Origin: Silene noctiflora
Taxonomy: Eukaryota; Streptophyta; Magnoliopsida; Caryophyllales; Caryophyllaceae
DNA: 20,206 bases
Direction of reading: 5' to 3'
NCBI GenBank assembly: GCA_009801015.1
Contig: VHZZ01003537.1
Span: forward strand, 7,064-27,269
Shown here: positions 9,083-18,652 of the stretch, piece by piece
How the letters are laid out: the number at the start of each line of letters is the position of its first letter
Position numbering within the stretch: the stretch's first letter is position 1
The notes under the pieces: model-generated
What the model was told of the DNA's origin: nothing
Databases searched by the model: none
Seen by the model: only the letters and a program-made list of their open reading frames with translations
Position numbers and translations under genes: made by a program

Positions 9083-11469
9083 NATCAGGCTATGTGCAAA
9101 GATAGTCGAATTGTAGCTGGGGCAGCTGCAACTGAGATTGAGCTAGCCAGGAGACTGAAGGAGTTCGCTTTCAAAGAAACTGGGTAATTTATTTCATTTC
9201 GAGTCGTTATGTAAAACTTTGCCCTTTTATGTCTTTGTCGAATTTTTTCACGCCCTTTTGGTAAGTAGTCACTAGTCGGTAGTATTTGTGCTGTCCTGTT
9301 TCAGATTGCTTAGGTTGATACATATAATACGTTAACAATTAGCATCATTGTCGCATATTATCTTCTGGCTTTTTAATAGCTGAGTAGTAGTTTAGATTAT
9401 TGTGGTCTTTAGATGATTGGTGTAGGCTCGTTGTCCTTGGAGAAAAAAAGGTTTATTTCTTATAACATTTAAATGGTTAGTTAATAGGGATGATTCTCTG
9501 GCATGAAGTTGTACATGTGTGCCATAAATTGAAATCTGTTTGAAGTATTGATCTTGGACATATTTTAGCTGTTCTGAAAAAACCACTTGTTTCTGATGAA
9601 ATGGTCTTGCTGTGACCCAACCCCAAATCTCATGAATATCTGATGCTCTCACAATATAACGTTCTTATACAGAGAATTTTGTACCCACAAAATTAGCCTG
9701 TTCATCTTGTGACACGTTGCATAATTGCACTATACTATATTGACTTTTTTCTTCTCCCTTTTGGGAAATCGCGTTCATGTACCAAGTTTGCGCATATATA
9801 GTCAATTTCTATGGGAAGTTTTTGAGTTTCTGTTTGTAGTCTTTATTGTAAAATTCTCAAGGCAATTTTTTATTTGCTTGCTTTGAAGTTCCATTATTTG
9901 CGTCACTTCGATGAATCATTTGTTTTGGTTTTTGCATCAACAGATTAGATCAATATGCTATTGCAAAGTTTGCTGAATGTTTTGAGATGATCCCAAGAAC
10001 GTTGGCAGAGAACGCTGGTCTTGACGCAATGGAGATTATATCATCGTTATATAGTGAACATTCCTCGGGAAATACCAAAGTTGGCATTGACCTTGAGGAC
10101 GGTTCCTGCAAGGATGCTTCAATCATGAACGTCTGGGACCTCCATATCACCAAGTAATGTGGTCTTTCATTCTGTCTTCTTCGTTGTTCTCCCTTTGCCC
10201 TTGAATAAACTAGATTCTAGTTTTATTTTTAGGATGTCCATGAATACCTTTCTTCGTACTTTTATTTTTGTAAGAATCAGTAACTTATTTTTCATAAAAT
10301 AAATTACAGAATGAATGCTTTCACAAATAAACGCCACTAATTAAGAGCAGGATGACAAACCCCCAAAGCCCTTTAAGCTAAGTGACTAAGGAGTGGATTT
10401 ACATATAGTTATTATGGTTTGCAACTTCACATCATTCATCAACGACATTTCCGTCCATGTATTATTATGTCCCTTTTTTTGTGTGGGACAAACATTAGTA
10501 ATTCATGGATAGAGGACGTAGTCAACATCTGCCTGCTCTGTTCTTATGTTCTGGACTTCGGGCAATGATGCTTTGTTATGTGGCAAAGGCCACGTCTTTC
10601 AAGTATCAGATTATGCCTTCGTTTACCATGATATCAATGAGTGGCAATTACTGAGATTAATGCATGATATTATGCAGGTTTTTTGCTCTTAAATATGCTG
10701 CTGATGCTGCTTGCACGGTTCTTCGAGTGGATCAGGTATAGTTTTTTGCCTTCCTTTATATGCCCTTTCTCACGTTCATGTTTATTTATTTTGTCTGAGT
10801 AGGGTGTAGTTGAGTTTGGCCAAAAGTTGGTACTTGGCAGAGTTGGAGCAATTATGTTTAATCTGTACATGATTAAATGGTCTTGTCATTTGCTTATGCT
10901 TGTCAAACTTTTCAATGACGTGGTTTTTTCCCTTTGTAATGAAACCTTCCTTTCAGAGGAAAATTTCATGTGCTAATTTAGTAATTTACTTGAAAAAAAA
11001 AGTTTATACTTTATGATGTCTGGCTATTTAGCTTTGGAGAAATATAATCGAGGTTTCTGACACTGGTGCTTCACTTTAAACACGGCATGTTTGAAAAAGT
11101 GTGTAATATTACACTGTTGAGAAAATCATTGGTCTTAGTTCGGTTTTGCAACAACGGGAAAAATCATGGGGTTTCCATTATTCCATATGAAACCTATGTT
11201 CTTTGCAATGTTTGCCTATGTGATTTTGATAGTCACGGCCTTGTGGATAGGTCAAAGGTTTTAACTCCCCATCCCCCATGATACAGGCCTTGTGCCATGC
11301 CAATACACGAGATATTACTGAACTTTCGCGACAAGTCATCTTTTATTTACCCATCAAGTGTATTGACTAATTAGCCTCTTTTGCTGAACAGATAATCATG
11401 TCAAAACCGGCGGGTGGTCCAAGGAGAGATAAGGCTGCTCAAGCTGGCGCTGGAATGGAAGAAGATTGA
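5430..11469 (+). CDS. CCT8: T-complex protein 1 subunit theta (CCT8), 13 coding exons
   Basis: Encodes the theta subunit of the cytosolic group II chaperonin TRiC/CCT, which folds actin, tubulin and other proteins in an ATP-driven double ring of eight different subunits. Coding exons: 5430-5562, 6007-6269, 6372-6518, 6619-6780, 7377-7454, 7660-7793, 8425-8497, 8630-8707, 8850-8972, 9089-9183, 9944-10153, 10678-10735, 11392-11469. They sum to 1632 bp, 543 residues plus TGA, close to the roughly 549 of the Arabidopsis protein. All junctions keep frame. Visible motifs: TSLGPNG (about 39-45), TNDAATI (60-66), the nucleotide-binding GDGAN (92-96), the ERAVDDG segment (386-392) holding the likely hydrolytic Asp391, and the Gly-rich tail ending GMEED. 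The start ATG at 5430 gives the expected N-terminus. Introns 4 and 9 begin with GC; the other ten are GT-AG. Subunit identity rests on residue-level recall of plant CCT8. Confidence 0.97.
6781..7376 (+). other. CCT8: CCT8 intron 4 with GC-AG splice sites
   Basis: Exon 4 ends ...GAGAAGGCCAAG and the next bases are GCAAGT. Exon 5 starts after TTGACAG with GTTGCTGTGTTTGTG (VAVFV). The protein runs EKAK-VAVF, as in plant CCT8. No GT nearby can serve as donor without breaking frame. AAG|GCAAGT matches the strong consensus known for GC donors. Confidence 0.88.
7186..7204. repeat. (AC)n microsatellite in CCT8 intron 4
   Basis: Nine and a half AC units in a row within intron 4. A potential length polymorphism, with no evident function. 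Confidence 0.95.
7865..8020. repeat. 78-bp tandem duplication in CCT8 intron 6
   Basis: TGTACACATTGTCTGATGTG starts at 7865 and again at 7943. The two 78-bp units are nearly identical along their length, including GATGTCTTC-AGTTATGGT at the end. A third unit starts with TGTACA at 8021 and then diverges. It is intronic and leaves the splice sites untouched. Confidence 0.9.
8973..9088 (+). other. CCT8: CCT8 intron 9 with GC-AG splice sites and a poly-T tract
   Basis: Exon 9 ends AATACATACAAG (NTYK) and the next bases are GCATGT. Exon 10 starts GCTATGTGC (AMC) after ATCAG. The junction NTYK-AMCKDSR is the expected CCT8 sequence, so the donor must be GC. Before the acceptor lie 38 T (9045-9082), then an N at 9083. 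The tract is an extreme polypyrimidine run, and the N shows its length was not resolved. Confidence 0.87.
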
Positions 11470-12527
11470 AGCTCAAGTCCTTTATTTGGATCGATTGCAT
11501 AAGAAAATGGTTTCAGCTTGTTTTGGTGTTTACTTGCATCTCTGTTTCCTGATCAATGAACGTAGGAATTTTGGTTTTAAGGAGAGTGTTAGATAATTTA
11601 CCATTTGAAACCTGATTGTATACGCCTTTGTTTTTATGTTTCTGGCTTGGAAATTCTCTTTTCGATTTGTTAATTAGAAGTGCATCTTTCTTAGATCATA
11701 GGTGCAAATGTAGAATCGTCTGGTGTTACAATGAAGCTTTTGGGTTAGTGTTGTCATTAAAGTAGTGCACCTCTTTTCTTTCTGGCATTTAGATTGAAGT
11801 TAAAGCTCGATTATTTTCGGCATGCCTTGCTACGATATTTGCCTACTGTACAAACAAAATTACCTTACTATTTTCCGCATGCCTTGCTACGATATTTGCC
11901 TACTGTACAAACAAAATTACCTTACTATTTCCGTCTCTGGAAATATGTAGTTAAACAAAATTACTGTGTAGGAGACCTAGAAATAGTAATCTCCAACTGA
12001 TTCTCTAGTTTTCCTGCCTATATTTGATACTTATGTGTAGAAATCTGAAGATATTATGTATGTAAGCAAATATCTGTAAATAAATTCTCATATGTAACCG
12101 TCTCATGGAAAAAAGACGAGGGTTCTGATACATAAACTTTATTTTGAATTTCACAGGTATAAATAGTGTATTAGTTAAAAGAGTGGTTAAAATATCATAA
12201 GATGGATGCTATCTAATTTAACAATGTGCTCGAAGCTATACCTGGCCGCAGATCGGGTCATAGCCGGGCTGGTCTGGCCCAAGGCAGGCTACTCTCCTAC
12301 GGCCAGGCTCTGAACTGGCTTGTCTGGGGGCATGCGCTTGGACTGGGTTGGTGCACCTGAAATGAGGTTTGGATTATTAGAAGGACAATCAATAATTTGT
12401 ATGATTCCGGTTAAGCTTTCCATGTTAAAGTATGTGGACCTCTTATCTCATTTTCTGTTATCTTGAATCCTTAAATTTGTACTAGCATGTCGTATGAACA
12501 AACGAAACTTTGAAACCACACAAATAA
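11470..12527 (+). other. CCT8 3' UTR and spacer before PnsB2
   Basis: No gene is visible in the roughly 1 kb between the two coding regions. The first few hundred bases are T-rich and probably include the CCT8 3' UTR. A GC-rich patch of GGCC/GGCT words occupies about 12241-12360 and looks unlike its surroundings, perhaps a repeat fragment. The last 150 bp should hold the PnsB2 promoter, but no convincing TATA box stands out. Confidence 0.5.
11821..11934. repeat. 57-bp tandem duplication in the CCT8 3' region
   Basis: CATGCCTTGCTACGATATTT begins at 11821 and again at 11878, and the 57-bp units are almost identical. One T is lost at the end of the second unit. The duplication lies about 350 bp past the CCT8 stop codon and may fall in the 3' UTR. 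Confidence 0.92.
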
Positions 12528-14076
12528 ATGTCTTCCAATCTTCTCTTCTCTTCAAAAACTCTTCCATTAAACAAACCGAAACACTCAATTCCCTCATTAT
12601 TTCCCTTTACATCAACTCCACAATGCATCAACTTCAACAACAGAAGAGAAATCACACCACCAATATCAGTAAACTCCCCTTCTATAACTTCCTACCCACA
12701 ATCAGAAAGTCAACCTTCCTTCAATGTTGACTACTTGCAGACCGAGTTTGGACGCCACGGTGTCTCTTTCAAAGACCTCGGCCAGAGCTACGTCATCAAA
12801 ATGGTGTTGGAAAATGGTAGTGCTGCCAGCGTGGTACTGCCAGCTGGACTGGTTACTTCATACAAGCCTAAGATGTGGCATGGCAGTTCAGTTGAGGTGT
12901 TGCATACATCTGTCACGCAGGATTCAGCTGGCACTCCAGTCATCTTGGGTGGGGTCTCATTGTCATTGGAGGTTTTCGGTGATCAAGGGTTTTCATGGTG
13001 TCCTGTTAATTGGGTTCTTAATGGCGTTCATGGGAGCTTTGAGGAGTCCGACGAGTCTGAGGATTCCATTCAGGTTTGCTCTCATGTTCTTTGTACAAAT
13101 TGATGATTTCTAGTCTGGGTCGGGACGTTTGGATATACTAGAATATGGGTTCGAGTTGGGTCATTTAGTATCGAGTATGTTTTAGGTTTGTTTATTAACG
13201 CGTCATTTTGGTTGCATTGTCTAAGGTGTGCATGCATTCTGGTTCAGGTTGGGTCAGTCCGGGTTAATACTATACTGTGACTTAGGCTTGTACACGTTTC
13301 TAATAGTGGTATGGTATGGTATATATTCGTATACGCGTTGTATGATGTAGGTGGAAATGATAAGCAGAGATGTAAGCAAGACGGTTGAAGTAAAACACAT
13401 CCTGACTCTAAAAGATGATACTTTGATATCTCAGATAAACATCTCAAACTTGAAAAGTTCACAACTCAAGATAAGAGGCTCTATCTTAAGCCATTTAGTA
13501 ATGAGTACACCTGAAGCAACTTACGCTTTAGGACTAGAGGGGTCGAATTTCTTCAACAGAGACCCACTCAACTCGAATTTCTGTATTATCCCACCTGACA
13601 TCCAAAAGAGTACAACGTCTACTTCTTGGCAGACATGGTCTTTGAAGGAGCTTTTCTCTGCGAAAAAGGAAGAAATCGAGGTTACAGAAGACATGGAGGG
13701 TGAAGAAGATGAAAACTATAAGCACTTGACAAATAAAATGAGCAGGATATACACATATGCGCCTCAAAACTTCACTATAATGGACAGGGTAACTTTCTTT
13801 TACGAGCTTGGTCTAAAATCTTTCCATTTGATCGCTCGACTAAAATTATGCTGATCTAATGAATGTGCATTGATGATGCAGGGTAAGAGAAATTCAGTGA
13901 GTGTGGGAAGGAAGGGGTTTGAGGAAGTGTACTTATATAGTCCAGGCTCAAGTCATGAAAGCTATGGCAAGTATTCTTACATTTGTGTTGGACAATCAGC
14001 TCTTCTCAAACCTCTTTCTTTAGGTCCTGACCAAATTTGGACAGGACAGCAGATACTACACAATCCCAATCGCTAA
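12528..14076 (+). CDS. PNSB2: photosynthetic NDH subunit of subcomplex B 2 (PnsB2/NDF2/NDH45), 3 coding exons
   Basis: A nuclear-encoded chloroplast protein of subcomplex B of the thylakoid NADH dehydrogenase-like complex, which supports cyclic electron flow around photosystem I. Exons 12528-13073, 13351-13788 and 13882-14076 (546+438+195 bp) give 392 residues plus TAA; both introns are GT-AG and phase 0. The first 50 or so residues are rich in Ser, Thr, Pro and Asn with few acidic residues, as in a chloroplast transit peptide. From about residue 62 (NVDYLQTEFG) the chain resembles the galactose-mutarotase-like fold of this family, with landmarks SWCPVNWVL, STPEATYALGLEGS, MSRIYTYAPQNFT and GFEEVYLYSPGS. 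An acidic stretch at about 287-304 is not obvious in my memory of the 348-residue Arabidopsis protein and may explain part of the extra length. No epimerase activity is implied. The start at 12528 is the first in-frame ATG. Confidence 0.85.
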
Positions 14077-14556
14077 TCTATACACTGTTTAGATTCAGCT
14101 TCATCTTTGCTTTGTATGTACATAGATCAGAAACTATTCGATGATAAACTACACAATTTCTGCAGTTTTTACGTTATTCGGACTCCACCAGACACAAAAT
14201 AATGTTCGATTGAGAACTTTGCGATTTAGTAAAAATCTTCTGGTTTCGACTTAAGATAAAGTAGTATCCAAGCGTAATGCTTTTGTGTTCAATGGAGTTT
14301 AAAAGATTTGTATCTTGCCTCACATATCCGATTATCTGAACTTACAAAACTGGTGGAATGCAATATTTATGCTGTGTTATGTAGAAAACAAACACAAGGT
14401 TACCCCCTCAGTTCCTCACCATGTCAAATACAGTGTACAATATAGAATTCCTTTAACATTACCGTTGCTTCAAAAGTCAACATTTATATGAAGTCTTTGC
14501 CCATGGATTATTTTTTTTTTAATCAAAATAATGTTGAGAAATAAGGAAATTATTAA
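14077..14556. other. PnsB2 3' flank
   Basis: AT-rich sequence with no open frame of interest. The PnsB2 3' UTR and poly(A) site should lie in its first part, but I cannot pick a unique signal. A 10-T run is near 14511, just before the LINE fragment. Confidence 0.5.
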
Positions 14557-15067
14557 TCTGGTTTGATTTTGAATTATTTGCCGATTTGGCTTTCACCAGA
14601 CTTGGAGGATACGCTTTATTGGCTAGGTACGTCATCGGGTAAGTTCGCCCTTAAATCCGCGCTAGGCTATCTTAAAGGCGCTGATGCAGCCCCCTTACCC
14701 GAACCCTCAGTTTGGCGTACCATATGGCGCATACCAGTTCAACAGAGAGTTCGTATGTTCTTGTGGCTTGCAGCTCATGGTAGGTTAATGGTTAATGTGA
14801 ACGAGCGATAAGAAATATGGGGATGACCCTATATGCCCGCGGTGCCACGAAGTGGAGGAGAGTACTGATGATCACCTTCTTCGTTCTTGTCCCATCTCGA
14901 AACAAACATGGAGCTTGGTGGGAATTGATGCCACTAACACCTCTTTTTATAACTCCCCTTTTTCCGTATGGTTGTTCAAGAGTGCAAGCAATGGTGTGAA
15001 CCCTACTAAATCGGATTGGCCTATTTATTTCGCTATTACTTGTTCGTGGTTATGGAGGTGGAGGAAT
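14557..15067 (+). pseudogene. LINE reverse-transcriptase tail with zinc-binding (zf-RVT) region, frameshifted
   Basis: The conceptual product first reads LPIWLSPDLEDTLYWLGTSS, then GKFALKSALGYL, VWRTIWRIPVQQRVRMFLW and LAAHGRL, the typical stretch after the reverse transcriptase of plant L1-type LINEs. A stop at 14809-14811 comes from a one-base shift; the frame resumes as YGDDPICPRCHEVEESTDDH and then LLRSCP, giving the Cys-x2-Cys...His...Cys pattern of the zf-RVT domain. It continues to WLWRWRN, where the sequence is cut at 15067/15068 by LTR-C. Both the 5' part (polymerase, endonuclease) and the 3' end are absent, so it is a dead fragment. Confidence 0.88.
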
Positions 15068-15744
15068 TGTAACATCCCCTCCTTACCCGGCCAAGGTAAT
15101 GGGAGGATACTACCATCTCAGTTTTCCGAAACAGTGAAATGAGAATTACGAGTAAGAAATATTTAATATAAATGACAAAGTTTAGTGGATACATACATGA
15201 TAAATGAATAACAAGTGAACTATACATGACACAACATCCATGTTTAAGATGAAGAAAAATCAAAAATTGTTCATTTGCACCATATCTCGAAAATTTGGAG
15301 CACTTGAAGATGAAATTTTCTTTTCATTTCTAAGGTAATGTGTCACATTACTAGTAAAGGTAGTAATCTTTCAAGACAAATAAACCAAGTTTTACACATG
15401 AAAATCAAAATTTGGGCATGAACACCCTAGATTTCGGAATTTTAAGACGAATTTTTAAGACAAAATTTTCACATGTAACACAAGATTCATCCATGGCCTT
15501 TGTTGTTCAATTAAACCCAACAACAAACACAAAAATCATATTATGGACTCAAGATCACAAATTTTCGAAATATTCATCTTAGGGTAAAATTTCAACATGA
15601 CAATTTGATATTTAACAACAATGGTGTACAAGGTTAATTACTACCAAGAATTAAGTAGAAACATGCATATAGTTGATAAATCTTGAAGCATTTAGAGTAA
15701 ATCTACAAGTTTTAGTAATGTTTTTTTGAGAGATTTTGAAGTTG
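15068..15744 (-). mobile_element. LTR-C: minus-strand LTR end inserted in the LINE fragment
   Basis: Starts with TGTAACATCCCCTCC, the inverted form of an LTR end GGGGATGTTACA. The next part, GGATACTACCATCTCAG then TTTTCCGAAACAGTGA, matches the inverted end of LTR-B (ATGCTACCATCTCGG, then TTTCCCGAGGCAGTGA), hairpin included. The 5 bp before it, GGAAT (15063-15067), would be the target duplication. The other end of the LTR is not found; no GTATTACA or inverted primer site is seen to the right, so the stated end is only an estimate. It may be a solo or truncated LTR. Confidence 0.65.
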
Positions 15745-16400
15745 GAGTGATGTAGTCTTAAATACCTCGCAAGCGTATAATGTCGTGTATTACTTTGAGG
15801 GTCGAATCACGGGGAGCTAAAAGCACTACTAGACTATTCAAATAGGAGAGTATAGCTAGGTCGACAAGAAAGAGAATTTGATTTAAATAACTAAATAACT
15901 AAACTAATTAGCTAATAATAAGCAAGCGATTGAATTAAACTAAATGCAAAAGAAAGACAAGGATGTATTCAAATGATAAATAGCCTAGGACCCGATTTTC
16001 CTCCATTTACTTTGTAGTAATCTGTCATGACTCCTTTCAATGGGCTATTGGGGTGATACGTAAGGGGGAGATTGCTCTAATTCGCCTAAAACCTCCCTCT
16101 CGGGTTCACACTAGGACACTAGGTCACCCAACCCCTCTCCCTTTCGGCCTCGGAGGTCGGAATCCTTAGATAAAATCTCAACTACCCAAGGAAACGTGTA
16201 CTTTCCCAAGGTACCCTAAGTTCTCCTAAGTCCAATTGGCCCAAATCTATTTCCGGGCCATCCAACTCCTCCTCTCGAAGGTCGAATTCAAACCCAAGAT
16301 TAAAGGCATCCTTACCTAAGTTCTTCCTTTCGGTATCAACTAGGGTAGGCAAGTGATCGAGTAAGGGGTACCGATTCCCGACCTAAACAACTCTCGTTGG
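15745..16400 (+). mobile_element. non-coding transposon-like module, plus strand
   Basis: Starts near ATACCTCGCAAGCGTATAATG, then GAGGGTCGAATCACGGGGAGC (about 15798-15818), an A-rich stretch, and a C-rich stretch with ACCTCCCTCTCGGGTTCAC and CCTCGGAGGTCGGAA. It has no coding frame. The layout parallels the minus-strand module at 508-1137. Similar sequence, from memory, is widespread in plant LTR retroelements. Confidence 0.4.
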
Positions 16401-17360
16401 TGGACAAGGGTCACAAACCAAACAACACCCAAACTCAAACAATTAACATGCAATTCCTCCAATCAACCCCCACTAATCCTCCCCAATAACTAATCACTCA
16501 AGGAGTCAATCAAACAAACCGCTTGTTAGGAGAAAAACCGAGTCCTAGTTAAAGGACTACTCACTAGTCATGTTTGTTAAGACAAAACAAATGATAAAGA
16601 TTAAAACTTGGTAATTAAACATGTTTAAAGTTGAACGATTACTAATTGGAAAATAATTTAACTAATAAAGATAGAAAATTTCTAATTAATCTATAAGAAC
16701 AACCAACAAAGCATAAAGATAAAGCCTTTATGAAGAAATGAACCAACTTTCACATAAACAATTTATCGAATACCTTCTCTGCATGAGAAGAAATAAGAAA
16801 CAAGATGGAAATAACAAGTATGAAATTGATGGGAAATTAAACAAATGTAAACAAATGATAAACAAAGTAACAGAGTTATACCCACTAAGAGTAAAGAAAT
16901 GAACTTGGATTGAATTAATAAGGATGAATGTCTTCTTCCTCCATATTTCAACCCATTACTAAATGCAAACTATTGAGAAAATTAATGTATTGCATAAACT
17001 AAATAATAATTGAGATTATAATAAAGAAATATTACTACTTTAATTTGAGGCGATTTTTAATACTACAAAGGATGTTCTAATTTTTCTAAACTAAAAATAT
17101 GAATAATGGTAATGTAAGTGGTAGTAATGTAAGTGGTCTAATGATAATATATCTCTCCTTGGCGCTTGAGCCTAATCTTTAGTTTAGATAATCAGCCCAA
17201 ATACCCTCCTCATAATTAATCATCTCGGCCCAAAACACTCCCTAATCTCCATTACTTAAACCGTCCTCTTCCTTTCTTAATTACAATGGCAAAGACCAAA
17301 AAAAAAAAAAAAAAATCAAAACGACATATCACAACCTTCAAAACACAACCCTTCCATTTT
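16401..17360. other. AT-rich gene-free region with an 18-A run
   Basis: No supported gene. The sequence is A-rich on the plus strand to about 17000 and contains a run of 18 A at 17298-17315. A minus-strand open frame at 16763-16951 is a low-complexity hydrophobic translation without a recognisable domain. Probably a continuation of transposon-derived DNA. Confidence 0.4.
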
Positions 17361-18350
17361 TTCTTTGATTTTTATGTCCGGGCCGGTTGACCGGCGACCG
17401 CCTTGGCCACCGGCAATGAACTTCCTGCCCAAATGCCTTTTATTTTGTTGTAGTGGTGCTGGGAGCCAGCCGCCGATGTAGTGACTGGCAGGGAAGTTTC
17501 TGCTTGTTTTCCATGTACTCCCATCCGGGTTAGAGAGCGGCGGTCGGTTGACCGGCTGAGAGGTCTCGTTGCGTGCGTGAGCCGGTGGATGTGTGACGGG
17601 CGCCGGTTGGCCGGTTGATCAAAAGTTGTTGAGAAGTTGATGGATTGCAGGTGTAGGCTCGGTGGATGTCGCGGCTGCTGATGGATGCACGAAGGCAAGG
17701 CAGAGGACGGAGGTGGTGAACAGAATCGATACTCGATGGTGGTTGATTGGGTGTTGTTGCAGTGGCTGAATTGAGAAGCTATGTTGTTTGATGATGATAA
17801 TAAATTATGGCGATGGTGATGAAGGACGAGTTGATGATGAAATCGTGATGGTGGTGGTGGTTTGACAAAGGTAATGATGGAAATGATGGTGGTGGAGAGT
17901 TAATGATGATGATGCGGAGATGAAGGCTGGTTGATGAACGAATGGAGATAGTAATGGAATGATGGATTGATGGTGGTGATCTAGGTTTGTTGCTAGTGTC
18001 GATTGCCCTTTTGCTCTGTTTTCGAAGTGGTTCATCCATGGTGATGAATGGAGTAATGGGCTTGGGGTGGTTGTAGGTTGATTAAGGTGTTGTTAATGAC
18101 ACGATAATGGTAGTGATGGAGGGTGTTAGCCGATGATGATGGGTGATGATGGCAAAATCGTGATGGTGGTGAATGATGATGGAGTGTTGATGGTGATGAA
18201 CAAAGACGGAAAGTCGAAATGTAGGGGATTGGTCAAGGTTGATGGTCAAGGTCAATATTGACCTTGACTTTGGCCTTCCATCGTCATTTGTTATCGTCTC
18301 GAGCTTGAGTTTCCGTCCCGCGATCCCGTCTCGCGATCCCGCCTGACCTA
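17361..18350. repeat. GC-rich CCGG-motif block followed by TGATGG-rich simple sequence
   Basis: From 17373 to about 17630 the words GGTTGACCGGC, GGTTGGCCGG and CCACCGGC recur. From about 17780 to 18200 the plus strand is made of imperfect GATGGTGATGA triplet-like repeats. Long open frames on the minus strand (17372-17698, 17779-18039) are products of this composition, giving His/Ser/Pro-rich chains, and are not called genes. The block may be an internal non-coding part of a retroelement. Confidence 0.5.
18245..18268. repeat. perfect 24-bp palindrome
   Basis: Positions 18245-18268 equal their own reverse complement: arm GTCAAGGTCAAT followed by ATTGACCTTGAC. Another GTCAAGGT lies 13 bp upstream at 18232. 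The arms contain TTGAC words like plant W-boxes, but no gene is close enough to make that meaningful. Confidence 0.95.
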
Positions 18351-18359
18351 CATTATTAA

Positions 18360-18361
<2 letters not shown>

Positions 18362-18401
<40 letters not shown>

Positions 18402-18423
18402 GACATAATAATAATAATAATAA
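18362..18423. repeat. (TAA)n microsatellite in two tracts
   Basis: Uninterrupted TAA units from 18362 to 18400, then CGACA, then TAA units from 18406 to 18423. It lies 200 bp before LTR-B. Confidence 0.95.
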
Positions 18424-18624
18424 ACCGGCTAATTACTAAATATAATTAATACAACTAATTATTATAAATTAGTGAATGTAATGAGCTTTTATACAATTAA
18501 GCACGCAAAATCGAGTCGGAATAAGGTATAAGTGCAGGGTAAAATGCGGCTAAAATGCTACTCATCGAACATCCCCACATTTGAACCTTACTCGTCATCG
18601 AGTAAGCTCATTAAATAGACAAAG
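18424..18624. other. flank of LTR-B with an 8-bp hairpin
   Basis: No gene. CTTACTCG and CGAGTAAG with a 4-base TCAT loop form a perfect hairpin at about 18588-18607, preceded by CATCCCCACATTTGAAC. It is probably older transposon sequence into which LTR-B inserted. The last five bases, CAAAG (18620-18624), are the candidate target-site duplication of the LTR-B element. Confidence 0.45.
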
Positions 18625-18652
18625 TGTAATACTCGTGATTTGTGGCACTGGA

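Noticed and set aside
8844-9116. An open frame reading through the exon 9 donor into the poly-T tract as poly-Phe.
   Set aside because: It is intron read-through; exon 10 joins exon 9 in frame with the expected CCT8 residues.
12724-13113. A 129-codon open frame overlapping PnsB2 exon 1.
   Set aside because: It is another frame of the PnsB2 exon, whose own frame matches the family and joins exon 2 correctly.
17372-18039. Minus-strand open frames of 108, 86 and 76 codons.
   Set aside because: They are His/Ser/Pro-rich translations of simple TGATGG and CCGG repeats, with no domain, no start context and overlapping alternatives in other frames.
18620-18624. CAAAG as proven target-site duplication of the LTR-B element.
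   Set aside because: The 3' end of the element is outside the window, so the second copy cannot be seen; kept only as a candidate.
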